In this document: in pieces, positions 42,283 through 49,714 of the stretch
How the letters are laid out: the number at the start of each line of letters is the position of its first letter
Position numbering within the stretch: position 1 is the first letter of the stretch
Assembly: GCF_042653545.1 (NCBI RefSeq)
Contig: NZ_JBHSIS010000011.1
Span: 1 to 64,000, forward strand
From: Actinophytocola glycyrrhizae
Lineage (GTDB): Bacteria; Actinomycetota; Actinomycetes; Mycobacteriales; Pseudonocardiaceae
Reading direction: 5' to 3'
DNA: 64,000 nt
Program-made: the position numbers and the translations under genes
The notes under the pieces: generated by a model
Databases searched by the model: none
Seen by the model: the letters and a program-made list of their open reading frames with translations, nothing else
What the model was told of the DNA's origin: nothing

Positions 42283-42370
42283 GCCCTGAAAGGCGCGTTC
42301 AGGGCGCTGGGCGCCCTGAACGGCCCATTCACGGCACTCGTTGTGCCGTGAACGCGCCCCTTTCACGGCA
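42283..42370. repeat. palindromic repeat element, copy 2, with nested hairpin
   Basis: 42283-42308 is identical to 23579-23604. The complementary arm diverges after CCCTGAACG, and a second dyad (CACGGCAC / GTGCCGTG, around 42330-42350) follows. Part of the same repeat family as copy 1, but rearranged. Confidence 0.72.
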
Positions 42371-42704
42371 TCGGCCCAGCCCCGTCGGGCGCCCGCGTGG
42401 TGGGGGTTGTGCCTGATGACGGGTCCGTACGCCAAAGCCACGTCACATGATCTTCACGGAATCAATCGTCCAGACGAGTGCTCCACCGTCAGGGTTGCGT
42501 GGGCAAGGCCCCCGCTTCGCGGTCGGGCGCGGAGCGTCCGGGCTCTGGTGCTGTGAAAGACGCGTTGACGGCAGGACGGTTGCCTCTTTCAGCCTCGCCA
42601 CCGTCCCGAAACCAAGCCCGCGCACCCATAAGATGAGCGGCTGATTCACGACTTTCACGGCACCGGGCCACCCCGCGGATGTCCCGCCGAGCGATGCGCC
42701 GGAC

Positions 42705-44012
42705 TCAACCATCCAGCCCCGCCACCGGCGCCGGGCCCTCCGACCAGCGCACGAACCGCTTCGCCTTGCCGACCTCGGTACGCGGCACACTGCCCGCGGC
42801 GACGACCCGCACCACACACGTGATGCCCAGCCGCTCCCGCAGCGCCGTGTCCAGGTCGGCGGCGAGCGAGGCGTCCCCGCCGGTCTGCTCCACCGCCACC
42901 CACAGCTCCGGCCGCGCCGCCGACCGCCGGTCCTCCACCACCAGGTAGTGCGGGCTGACGCGGCCGTCCGCGAGCAGCACCGCCTCGATCTCCGTGGGGA
43001 ACACGTTCACGCCACGCACCACCAGCATGTCGTCGGTGCGGCCCAGCAGCTTCGACATGCGCCGCAACGTCCTGGGCGCGCCCGGCACCGGACCTGCCAG
43101 CGTGGCCACGTCACCCGAGCGGTAACGCAGCAACGGCATGCCGGTCTTCGTCAGCGTCGTGAACACCAGCTCACCCGGCGTGCCGTCCGGCACCGGCCTG
43201 TCGTCCGCGTCGACCGCCTCCACGAAAAAGTGGTCCTCCGCGACGTTCAACATGCCGTCCGAGTCCAGCGACTCCGCGGCCACACCAGGGCCGATGATCT
43301 CCGACAGGCCGTAGATGTCCAGCGCCCGAAGCCCGAGCAGCCGCTCGATCTGCGCCCGCATCCCGTTCGTCCACGGCTCCGCGCCGAAAAGGCCCGCCCG
43401 CAGACTCGCCGGTTCGATCCCCGCCGCCGCCAGCGCCTCCCCGAGGAAGATCGCGTACGACGGCGTGCACGTCAGGATGTCCGGCCGCAGGTCCACGATC
43501 ATCCGCACCTGCCGGTCCGTCATCCCACCCGAAAGCGGGAGGACGGTCGCACCCAGCCGCATCCCGCCGTGATGTACGCCGAGCCCGCCGGTGAACAGAC
43601 CGTAGCCGTACGCGTTGTGGACCAGACTGCGCCGCGTCGCACCCGCACCACCCAGCGCACGGGCCATGACCTGCGCCCAGATGTCCACGTCAGCGGCCGT
43701 GTACGGCACCAGCGTCGGCCTGCCGCCGGTGCCCGACGACCCGTGCACACAGACGACGTCCTCGGCGGACACCGCGCGCAGCCCGTCCGGATAGTGATCC
43801 CAGAGGTCACGCTTCATGACCGTCGGTAGTCGATCGAGGTCGTCGAGCGACACGTCCGTGCCCGCCCGCACCCCCGCGTCGGTCAGCCTCGCCGCCTGCA
43901 GCCCGCCCGCCGCGAGCAGCCGGTCCACCAGCCCCCGCAACCGCCGTTCCTGCAGCTCCCGGCGACGCGCGGGATCGATCCCCTCCGCGTCCGGCTCGAC
44001 GAGGGGCACCAT
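42705..44012 (-). CDS. paaK: phenylacetate-CoA ligase family protein
   Basis: A 435-aa AMP-forming acyl-CoA ligase of the PaaK type, which would activate phenylacetate or a related aryl acid with ATP and CoA. The P-loop is VHGSSGTGGRPTLVPYT (about residues 89-105), IYGLSEIIGPG is the A5-like motif, and LLRYRSGD then LGRTDDMLVVRGVNVFP give the hinge. The C-terminal AMP-binding domain ends in VPRTEVGKAKRFV with the catalytic Lys. It stands alone, without paaABCDE, so a biosynthetic role is as likely as catabolism. ATG at 44012 is preferred; GTG at 44030 is possible. Confidence 0.88.
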   Translation of the reverse strand: MVPLVEPDAEGIDPARRRELQERRLRGLVDRLLAAGGLQAARLTDAGVRAGTDVSLDDLDRLPTVMKRDLWDHYPDGLRAVSAEDVVCVHGSSGTGGRPTLVPYTAADVDIWAQVMARALGGAGATRRSLVHNAYGYGLFTGGLGVHHGGMRLGATVLPLSGGMTDRQVRMIVDLRPDILTCTPSYAIFLGEALAAAGIEPASLRAGLFGAEPWTNGMRAQIERLLGLRALDIYGLSEIIGPGVAAESLDSDGMLNVAEDHFFVEAVDADDRPVPDGTPGELVFTTLTKTGMPLLRYRSGDVATLAGPVPGAPRTLRRMSKLLGRTDDMLVVRGVNVFPTEIEAVLLADGRVSPHYLVVEDRRSAARPELWVAVEQTGGDASLAADLDTALRERLGITCVVRVVAAGSVPRTEVGKAKRFVRWSEGPAPVAGLDG

Positions 44013-44103
44013 GAGGGCATCAGCGACCACGGTGTGGGTGTAGCACGTGACCAGCCCGTCGCGGAAGGACCGACCCCGCTGCAACACCCCACGAACGCCG
44101 GGG

Positions 44104-44109
44104 TATCTT
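44104..44109 (+). promoter_or_regulatory. tRNA-Ala promoter -10 element (candidate)
   Basis: TATCTT followed by GTACGTG lies 12 nt before the tRNA 5' end and repeats the sequence pattern upstream of ssrA. Confidence 0.5.
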
Positions 44110-44121
44110 GTACGTGCACAA

Positions 44122-44194
44122 GGGGCTGTAGCGCAGCTGGTAGCGCACCACACTGGCAGTGTGGGGGTCAGGGGTTCGAACCCCCTCAGCTCCA
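44122..44194 (+). tRNA. tRNA-Ala (GGC anticodon)
   Basis: A 73-nt cloverleaf: acceptor GGGGCTG / CAGCTCC, anticodon stem CCACA / TGTGG with loop CTGGCAG, and T-arm AGGGGTTCGAACCCCCT. The anticodon GGC reads the alanine codon GCC. CCA is not encoded. Its 3' half recurs at 48027-48066, which marks it as the attachment site of an integrated element. Confidence 0.96.
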
Positions 44195-44200
44195 CAACAC

Positions 44201-44243
44201 AAAGCAGCAGGTGAGGGTGCATGCCCTCACCTGCTGCTTTTGT
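44201..44243 (+). terminator. tRNA-Ala terminator
   Basis: A perfect 17-bp stem (44201-44217 with 44224-44240) is followed by TTTTG, 6 nt after the tRNA. Confidence 0.9.
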
Positions 44244-44275
44244 CTTGTCCGCCCCTAAACCGCTGTCGTGCCAGA

Positions 44276-44401
44276 TCAGGCGGCAGGTTCTCCCCGTGCT
44301 TCCTGGATCATGAGGTCCAGCGCTACCGCGATCGCGTGATCGCGCTCCCTGGTCGCGTGCTGGTAGATCATGGCGGCGCGAGTGCTGCTGTGCCCGATAC
44401 G
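44276..44401 (-). pseudogene. tyrosine integrase, C-terminal remnant
   Basis: The last 41 codons of a phage/plasmid-type tyrosine recombinase remain: RIGHSSTRAAMIYQHATRER, with the catalytic His and Tyr in the family context. The preceding catalytic Arg and core are absent. It stands 81 nt from the tRNA, facing it, the normal place for an integrase gene in pSAM2-like elements. The frame changes at about 44401, where prim-pol sequence begins. Confidence 0.82.
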
Positions 44402-44496
44402 CGCACCTTCGCGCCGGGCCGCAGCGGGAACACGTGCCACCCGTGGGCGGCGGCGTCGAGCGCGGCGCCGAGCAGAGCGCTGGTGTCGTTGGTCAT
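44402..44496 (-). pseudogene. bifunctional DNA primase/polymerase, N-terminal remnant
   Basis: From the ATG at 44496 (GAGGAG upstream), the frame reads MTNDTSALLGAALDAAAHGW then HVFPLRPGAK. This is the standard start of prim-pol replication proteins of actinomycete integrative elements. After about 32 codons it runs out of frame into the integrase 3' end. One out-of-frame deletion joining the two genes explains both remnants and the loss of everything between. Confidence 0.75.
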
Positions 44497-44523
44497 GGCG
44501 GTTGCTCCTCGGGTCCTGTGTGG

Positions 44524-44793
44524 TCAGTGGCGGCGGGCGGCGCGGATGTGGTTGAGCAGGCGGCGTCCGGCACGGAGCCGGGTGCCGGTGCTCTGACAGC
44601 GGCGGCAGCGCAGGAAGTGGCGTTCGCTGCTGTGGCGGCAGCGGGTGAACGGGAAGACCCAGCACCAGGCGAGGTAGCCGACAGCGACGAGCACCACGAG
44701 CAGGACAGCGGCCGGGATGAGTCCGACCAGCACATCCGCGAAGTGACTGTGGGTAGCGGCATCGGGAGTCGTGGTAGCGGCATGGAAAGGCAT
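44524..44793 (-). CDS. small membrane protein of integrative-element type
   Basis: An 89-aa protein with one long hydrophobic segment (about residues 22-46, VLVGLIPAAVLLVVLVAVGYLAW) and a basic tail with CRRCQSTG. This short anchored, Cys/Arg-rich design is common next to prim-pol genes in actinomycete integrative elements, where its role is unknown. It ends 27 nt before the prim-pol start, as expected from an original operon, and appears intact. Confidence 0.62.
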   Translation of the reverse strand: MPFHAATTTPDAATHSHFADVLVGLIPAAVLLVVLVAVGYLAWCWVFPFTRCRHSSERHFLRCRRCQSTGTRLRAGRRLLNHIRAARRH

Positions 44794-45139
44794 GGATGCC
44801 CCCTGAGAGGTGGTTTTCGGGCAGGAGGTACCAGGGCCGCTACTCGCTACCTGCGGAAATAGGGCCTGGTGAGGTGTGTTGTGGGTGGTAGCGGGGTGGG
44901 GTAGCGGTGCCGCTACCGTGTTGCCGTCCGGGTCGGTGAGTTGCAGGATGCGGGCCGCTGCCGGGTTGTGGGCCGTCGTGCTGAATGACGACCTCGGTCG
45001 TATGCGAGGCGGCGGCGTCGAGGTCTGTCACCTCGAGCACGACCGACGAGTGTCCTGCGCGACCGGGTTCGGCCCACACCTGCACACCGAAGGCCTCGCC
45101 GAGGTGCCACTCGAGCGCACCGCGACAGTCACCTTCCAG

Positions 45140-45432
45140 TACGGCGGAACCTTGCCGTACTGGGCGCCCGAACGATGGCGGGGACAGCCGGCGACCCCAC
45201 AAAAGCGATCTGTACGCCCTCGGATGCCTAGCTCACGAGCTGGCACCGGGAACTGGCCGTTTCGTGGCCGCGACACTGCCGAGCAGCAGTATCAGCACCT
45301 GCACATGCCACCACCTGCCACCCCGGTCGGTCCGACCCTTGCTCGCTGGATCCTGCGTCTCCTGGACAAGGACCCCGCGCGCCGGCCGCAGGATGCAGAA
45401 GCAGCCCTCGCCGCCCTTCCCGCAACGGCGGC
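45140..45432 (+). pseudogene. serine/threonine protein kinase, frameshifted C-lobe remnant
   Basis: One frame gives GTLPYWAPERWRGQPATP (the kinase APE segment). A second frame gives HKSDLYALGCLAHEL. The first frame then resumes with PFRGRDTAEQQYQHL and LLDKDPARRPQDAEAAL. These three pieces make the C-lobe of a Pkn-type kinase in order, separated by two frameshifts. The N-lobe and catalytic loop are not found. It is a decayed gene. Confidence 0.75.
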
Positions 45433-45526
45433 GCCGCCGGGGCCACTGGCCGTCGCCGCGCTCCAGCTGGCGCAGCGGCGGCAGCAGCAAGCTGCGGGGC
45501 AAGGCCAAGCGCTCTTGCTACTCACC

Positions 45527-45761
45527 GAGGAACAACACCACCACCCTGGTTTACGACCAACGCACGGCTCTGGTGGAGGCCCGGGTCCCGCACAAGACCG
45601 GCGTCACTCGCACCACCAAGTTCGTTTACGACGAGGTCGGTTACCGCACCAAGACCATCACCCCGCGCGGTGTGGAGACCACCGATGACCCGGACGACTT
45701 CGTCGCCGAGACTGCGTCTGCTGTGGTGATGGGTGCGGTGACGGCGAAGCGGCTGCCGTAG
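45527..45761 (+). pseudogene. RHS/YD-repeat protein fragment
   Basis: An open stretch reads TTLVYDQRTALVEARVPHK then FVYDEVGYRTKTITPRGVET, which matches two YD repeats of RHS proteins. There is no start, shell or toxin domain; the frame ends at 45761. RHS proteins are polymorphic toxins, sometimes exported by T7SS in actinobacteria. It precedes a T7SS-like cassette by 250 bp. The bases from 45762 to 46012 hold no gene that I can support. Confidence 0.6.
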
Positions 45762-46012
45762 CGGGGGTCCACCGCACCGGTTCGGTCACCTCGGGGCCGG
45801 AGGGCGCGGCAGCATCCGCCTGCCCGTCGTGTCTCGCCCTCGTCGCTGGCTGGTCGAGGCAGATCGCGGTGGCTGGTCGGCCGTGGGGACTCACCGTCGG
45901 GTGCTGGTCGTGCAGAGCGTTGTTTGTGGTTTCGCTGACGCGGGGTGATCGGACGGTTACGATTGCTGCTTGGTGGCGATCGGGCCGTCGTTGACCAAGG
46001 GGGAGGGGAGCG

Positions 46013-46366
46013 GTGGCGGAGGAGCAGTTCATGGTGCGTCCGGATGCGCTGCGGGGGTATGCGGGGCTGTTGGAGCGTAATCATGGGTATGTCGGGGAGA
46101 TGCGGGTGTATCTCGACGGAGCGGGCAGCCAGACCGAGGGTCTGATGGGGCTGATGGTCCAGTTCCAGAACCTGGTCGAGGAGATGGCGGTGGCCGAGCG
46201 GGACACGCTGCTCACAATGCTGACCAAGCTCAGTGGGACGATCCGGGGGCTGCGGGAGACCGCAGACGAGTACGCCGGCGTTGATGCCGCCAGTGCGGCG
46301 GAGATGGACAAGATTGCGCCCAAGGGCCCAGAGGGCGGCACGAGGTCGGGTCAGGGGCCGAACTGA
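46013..46366 (+). CDS. EspC-like/WXG100-type T7SS substrate
   Basis: A 117-aa helical protein resembling EspC-type T7SS substrates. MVRPDALRGYAGLLERNH (about residues 7-24) begins helix 1, and a second long helix runs from about 50 to 95. There is no signal peptide. A strong ribosome binding site (GGAGGGGAG) precedes the GTG. It heads four genes packed with 0-2 nt gaps or short overlaps. In such cassettes the EspC-like protein usually forms a secretion partner for the next gene. It is intact although the element around it is decayed. Confidence 0.68.
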   Translation: MAEEQFMVRPDALRGYAGLLERNHGYVGEMRVYLDGAGSQTEGLMGLMVQFQNLVEEMAVAERDTLLTMLTKLSGTIRGLRETADEYAGVDAASAAEMDKIAPKGPEGGTRSGQGPN

Positions 46367-46367
46367 G

Positions 46368-47084
46368 ATGACACAGACTGCGCCTGTCGGCTTCGCCGAC
46401 ACCATGCATCCGCTTGGTCGGCTCAATCCGCCGGGCAATTACGACGAGTTGGTCACCGATTCGGTGACTGACGTGCTGCCGGGTGTCGTGGGTTGGATCA
46501 ACGACGCCGTCGCGTGGATCACCCGTCAGTTCGGCCACGAGGTCAACGTCGTGCACTGGCTGACCGAGACCGTCGGTGGCGACTGGGGTGACCTGCTCTC
46601 GCTCGCTGACGCGTGGAACAGCCTGGCCTGGGCCAGTTCCGACATCGCGGGCAACCTGCTCAACGGTGTGGTTGAGCTCGATCCGCACTGGGATGGTAAC
46701 GCTGCGCAGGCGTTCCAGGCGCACATGACCAGGTGGCACTACGCGTTCGTGCAGAACAGGGCCATGTGTGAGACGGTGCGGGACACACTCCGTGATCTCG
46801 CGACTGTCGCGAAGGAGTTCCTGCAGGCTGCGATCGATCTGATCCAGATGTTGCTCAGCATCCTGGGCAGCGGCGGGCCAATCGTGGCGGTCATGCGTGC
46901 CGCAGAGATCGCTGACGGCGTGATCAAGGCCTACCGCGTGTATGACGCGGTGAAGAAGACGATCCAGGCAGCCGTGTCGATCTTCGAGATGCTCGCCGCT
47001 GACCGGCCCGACAACGCGTCGAACACCAAGGTCGAGGTGCCGTCGACGAGCTACAGCGGCCCGGACGCCCCGGGGACGATGTGA
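46368..47084 (+). CDS. WXG100-like T7SS effector or partner
   Basis: A 238-aa protein with a central helical hairpin that carries WDGNAAQAFQAHMTRW, a WXG-type turn (about residues 110-125), where Trp-Asp-Gly replaces WxG. Helices follow to residue 205 with a hydrophobic middle (LIQMLLSILGSGGPIVAVM, about 163-181), then a short disordered tail. It starts 1 nt after the EspC-like stop, so the two are likely co-translated and perhaps co-secreted. No toxin domain is recognisable. Confidence 0.65.
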   Translation: MTQTAPVGFADTMHPLGRLNPPGNYDELVTDSVTDVLPGVVGWINDAVAWITRQFGHEVNVVHWLTETVGGDWGDLLSLADAWNSLAWASSDIAGNLLNGVVELDPHWDGNAAQAFQAHMTRWHYAFVQNRAMCETVRDTLRDLATVAKEFLQAAIDLIQMLLSILGSGGPIVAVMRAAEIADGVIKAYRVYDAVKKTIQAAVSIFEMLAADRPDNASNTKVEVPSTSYSGPDAPGTM

Positions 47085-47557
47085 TGACCACACCCGAGGA
47101 ACGCGCCGAACGGCTACGCGCGTTGACCGCCGAGTTGCGGGCTTCGGTCGCCGAGGTGCGGCGGACGAGTCAGGAGGCCCGTACGGCGATCCGCGGCGTT
47201 GCCCGAGCCGACGTGACCGGAACCGTCGAGTACCGGAGACTCGAGCGGGAAGTGGCCGAGTCGTTCCGCTCAGGAAGGTCCGGCCCGGTGGCGCGGGCGC
47301 TGCAGGAGCGGGTGGACCGCGGTGAGCTGACCTGGCGGCAGATCCGCGTGGGCACCGCCGATCCGGCGGCGACTCGGCTGTACCAGGAGAACCAGAGTGC
47401 GTTCTTGGACGAGATGGCCCGGGTGAAGCGGGATGTCGACGAAGCTGACGTGGCTGCTGAACGTGCGGCTGCCGAACGTCGTCGTGAGCGTGATGGTGGC
47501 GAGCAGCCGATGACGATTCTCAAGAAGCGGACTGGTCGACGGAAGGACAGGCCCTGA
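47081..47557 (+). CDS. charged coiled-coil protein of the T7SS-like cassette
   Basis: A 158-aa protein with no known domain. It is almost all helix, with heptad-like repeats at residues 5-50 and 110-140, rich in Arg, Glu and Ala; the end is strongly basic (KKRTGRRKDR). The ATG overlaps the upstream stop by 4 nt. Its place between a WXG-like gene and a small membrane protein suggests a cytoplasmic chaperone or structural partner, but that is inference from context. Confidence 0.6.
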   Translation: MMTTPEERAERLRALTAELRASVAEVRRTSQEARTAIRGVARADVTGTVEYRRLEREVAESFRSGRSGPVARALQERVDRGELTWRQIRVGTADPAATRLYQENQSAFLDEMARVKRDVDEADVAAERAAAERRRERDGGEQPMTILKKRTGRRKDRP

Positions 47558-47558
47558 C

Positions 47559-47852
47559 GTGTCCTGGCGGAAGGCGGGGAAGGCTGCGGGTGGTGCGCTG
47601 CTCGACGGCGTGCGTGAGTGGATCGCGATCATCGGTGGCCTCGGTGCCGGCCTCGGTGCTGGCCTGCTGATCTGGCAGGGTGGTGTCGGCAGCGTTGCCG
47701 GGATCGTGTGCTTGGTACTCGCCGTGGGAGCGCTCGTGGCCGCGTTCTTCGGGATGCGCGACCGCGACCTCGGCGGCTGGGCCGGCGCGATCATCGCGCT
47801 GATCCTCGGCATCGCCACCTTCGTCGCGTTCGGACTGGCGACCGGCACGTAG
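47559..47852 (+). CDS. small membrane protein of the T7SS-like cassette
   Basis: A 97-aa protein with three hydrophobic helices (about residues 22-42, 45-65 and 73-93) rich in Gly and Ala. The GTG lies 1 nt after the previous stop. No family is recognised. As the last gene of the cassette it could anchor the products or act as an immunity protein to a secreted toxin; neither role can be shown from sequence. Confidence 0.62.
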   Translation: MSWRKAGKAAGGALLDGVREWIAIIGGLGAGLGAGLLIWQGGVGSVAGIVCLVLAVGALVAAFFGMRDRDLGGWAGAIIALILGIATFVAFGLATGT

Positions 47853-48026
47853 CAGGGTCGGGCGGCGAGTAACACTTCTGGGTGGTTCACACCGGCTGCG
47901 GGTGGAGAAATTCGGGAGAGTTCATGATGGTCGAACTGCGCCGAACTGCACTCAACAGTAGTCATCGCAACATATCTGACGTGGTAATGCGGTAGAGTCC
48001 CAGGTCAGAGACACCGTCCAAATTGT

Positions 48027-48066
48027 ACTGGCAGTGTGGGTCAGGGGTTCGGACCCCACAGTTCCA
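48027..48066 (+). repeat. partial tRNA-Ala copy (attR)
   Basis: ACTGGCAGTGTGG and GTCAGGGGTTCG match the anticodon loop, variable and T-arm of tRNA-Ala(GGC) at 44152-44194, with small changes afterward (ACCCCACAGTTCCA). No 5' half is present. This is the other end of the integrated element. Confidence 0.78.
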
Positions 48067-48073
48067 CATCGTG

Positions 48074-48117
48074 CAAAGTCCGCTGACAGGCGATTCGTCG
48101 CAGGTCGGCGGACTTTG
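48074..48117 (+). terminator. hairpin after the tRNA-Ala remnant
   Basis: A 10-bp stem (48074-48083 with 48108-48117) follows the tRNA remnant, as expected if this was the original chromosomal tRNA-Ala terminator before insertion. Confidence 0.7.
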
Positions 48118-48403
48118 TTGATCTTGCCCGACTGTGTCGAGTGGACAGTTCGCGTGCTGTGGATCGTCGACGTGGAGCAAAACTGGAGCACGTCGTTCCA
48201 GTCGCGAAAATGGGTCACGAACTGCTCCAGATCGGCAGTACCGAACGATGAACCGTGCGGGCGGTAGTGCAGTCATTCGTTCACGGGACGACCAGATCTG
48301 CCGCGTGCGGGGACGGCGGTTGTCTCTTACGCAAAGTTGTCGCGACCGTTGAGGAACTGGGGGCGCTGTTCCAACTTTGACGACTCCGGCCTCCGACCTT
48401 GGA
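48118..48403. other. spacer without a supportable gene
   Basis: Nothing coding is recognised in these 286 bp. Composition is less GC-rich than the surroundings and open frames are short on both strands. Confidence 0.5.
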
Positions 48404-49714
48404 TCATCGGGCGGGTGGCACGAGCTTCCGGTAGACGGCGTCGTGGTCGCCGAGGCGCCAGCCAGGGGGCAGCGTCGGATCGGGGGTGGACACCAGGGCC
48501 TGTTCGGTCGTCACGCGGTTGTGGAACCGGGCGACCAGTTCCAGGCCGCCGTCGAAGCGGAGGGCGTCGAGACGGGTGGCGCCGCAGACCACGACGTTGT
48601 CGAAGGAGACCAAGCCGCTGAACGTGCAGTGGAACAGGTCGATGCTCCGCTCGTGTGGTTCCGGCGGTGTCGCGAAGGTGACTTCGGTGAGCGTCAGGCG
48701 GGTGAAGCCGGCCTGTGCTGAGAACGACCGGCGCACGGTGAGCTTCGTCAGCTCGACGCTGTCCTGGAAGTCCACGGAGTCGATCTCGACCATGCCCAGG
48801 TCGCACCGACAGCGGAGCCTGCCACCGATCGCGGTGCGGTTGCCGCTGAGCTGGAGGCTGCCGACGTCGCCGCGCTCCTGGTCGTCCCGCTCGATCACCA
48901 CGTCGTCGTCCGCGACGCAGTTGACCATCACCAGTTCGTCGACCACGACGCCCCGCAGGCGAGTCGGACCGGTGAGGTGCGCGCCGTCAAGGCGGAGTGT
49001 GCCGATCCTGCCGCTGTCGAGGTGGAAGCGGTGCAGCACAGCGTCGGCGAGGTCGACGTCGACGACGATGCCCGCCTCCGCGGCCCGCCGCACCACGGTG
49101 CTGAGCACTCGCTGGGCACGCGCGCGGACCCCCCGTTCTCGGTCGGTCGGACTCGACGGATCCACGGCTGGCGGGCTGCGCAGGTAGCCGCAGACCTGGT
49201 CGAGGACATCGGGGATGAGGTGCGGCTGGTTCCTTGCCAGTCCCTCGAGCACGATGAGTGCACCGACCCGAACCCGGTCGGACTCGTTGCCGAGGAGCTC
49301 GATCGCCGTGGTGAACCGTTCGTTCGCGATCCGCACGCGTTCCAGCCCGAGCTGCTCCAGCTCCTTGGCGAGCCTGCTTCGCTCGACCGCGCCCCGTTCC
49401 TTCTCCGTCTCGAGCCGTTCCTGCTCGGTTCGCCTGCGCTGGTCGTTCAACCAGAGTGCGTAGAGCGCGAGTACGGCCGCGGAGATGAGGCTGCCAGACT
49501 TGATGGCCTCGGAGGAGTTCGCCGGCGCGGTGGGACCGGTCAGCCAGCCGATGGACAGCAGCAGCAAGCCGGACGCCCCGAGGATCGTCGTCACGAGGAC
49601 GGGCGTCGGCGTGTTGCGCCGGTGGGCCCGGACGGCACCCGCCGCGAGCGCGATACCGCTCACGATCACCAACGAACCGCCGAGCACGGTGAAGACGTTG
49701 GGCACGGTCAGCAT
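48404..49714 (-). CDS. pentapeptide-repeat-type membrane protein
   Basis: A 436-aa protein. Three membrane helices (about residues 8-28, 38-58 and 72-88) are followed by a charged coiled coil (90-130). A block ERFTTAIELLGNESDRVRVGA then LIVLEGLARNQPHLIPDVLD is typical of actinobacterial pentapeptide-repeat membrane proteins. Residues 215-400 are a beta-helix-like region with loosely pentapeptide strands (LRLDGAHLTGPTRL, VTFATPPEP, LDALRFDGGL). Its start overlaps the espG stop by 7 nt, so it is part of the PE/PPE/EspG operon. Function is unknown; a membrane receptor or immunity protein is conceivable. Confidence 0.7.
   Translation of the reverse strand: MLTVPNVFTVLGGSLVIVSGIALAAGAVRAHRRNTPTPVLVTTILGASGLLLLSIGWLTGPTAPANSSEAIKSGSLISAAVLALYALWLNDQRRRTEQERLETEKERGAVERSRLAKELEQLGLERVRIANERFTTAIELLGNESDRVRVGALIVLEGLARNQPHLIPDVLDQVCGYLRSPPAVDPSSPTDRERGVRARAQRVLSTVVRRAAEAGIVVDVDLADAVLHRFHLDSGRIGTLRLDGAHLTGPTRLRGVVVDELVMVNCVADDDVVIERDDQERGDVGSLQLSGNRTAIGGRLRCRCDLGMVEIDSVDFQDSVELTKLTVRRSFSAQAGFTRLTLTEVTFATPPEPHERSIDLFHCTFSGLVSFDNVVVCGATRLDALRFDGGLELVARFHNRVTTEQALVSTPDPTLPPGWRLGDHDAVYRKLVPPAR

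Larger units (their letters stand above)
41885..42704. other. 820-bp repeat-rich spacer between dsbA-like gene and paaK
   Basis: No coding gene is supported. The stretch contains a long inverted repeat (42036-42165), a second copy of the palindromic repeat seen at 23579 (42283-42370), and an imperfect direct repeat (42192-42266 and 42483-42554). All open frames are short and overlap on several strands without motifs. Confidence 0.7.
44152..48068. mobile_element. decayed integrative element at tRNA-Ala(GGC)
   Basis: The left end is the tRNA-Ala 3' half (44152-44196) and the right end is a diverged copy (48027-48068), an attL/attR pair. Next to the tRNA, an integrase C-terminus is joined to a prim-pol N-terminus, then a small membrane protein gene of the kind found in actinomycete integrative elements. 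The rest is kinase and RHS debris and a four-gene T7SS-like cassette. The integrase body, excisionase, FtsK-type transfer protein and most of the replication gene are missing, so the element is immobile. Confidence 0.75.

Noticed and set aside
44840..45202. 120-codon minus-strand frame in the relic
   Set aside because: No recognisable domain and it overlaps kinase remnants on the other strand; could not be supported as a gene.
47962..48276. Minus-strand frame across the tRNA remnant
   Set aside because: It runs through the attR copy and a hairpin, and its product shows only the artefact composition typical of translated tRNA sequence.
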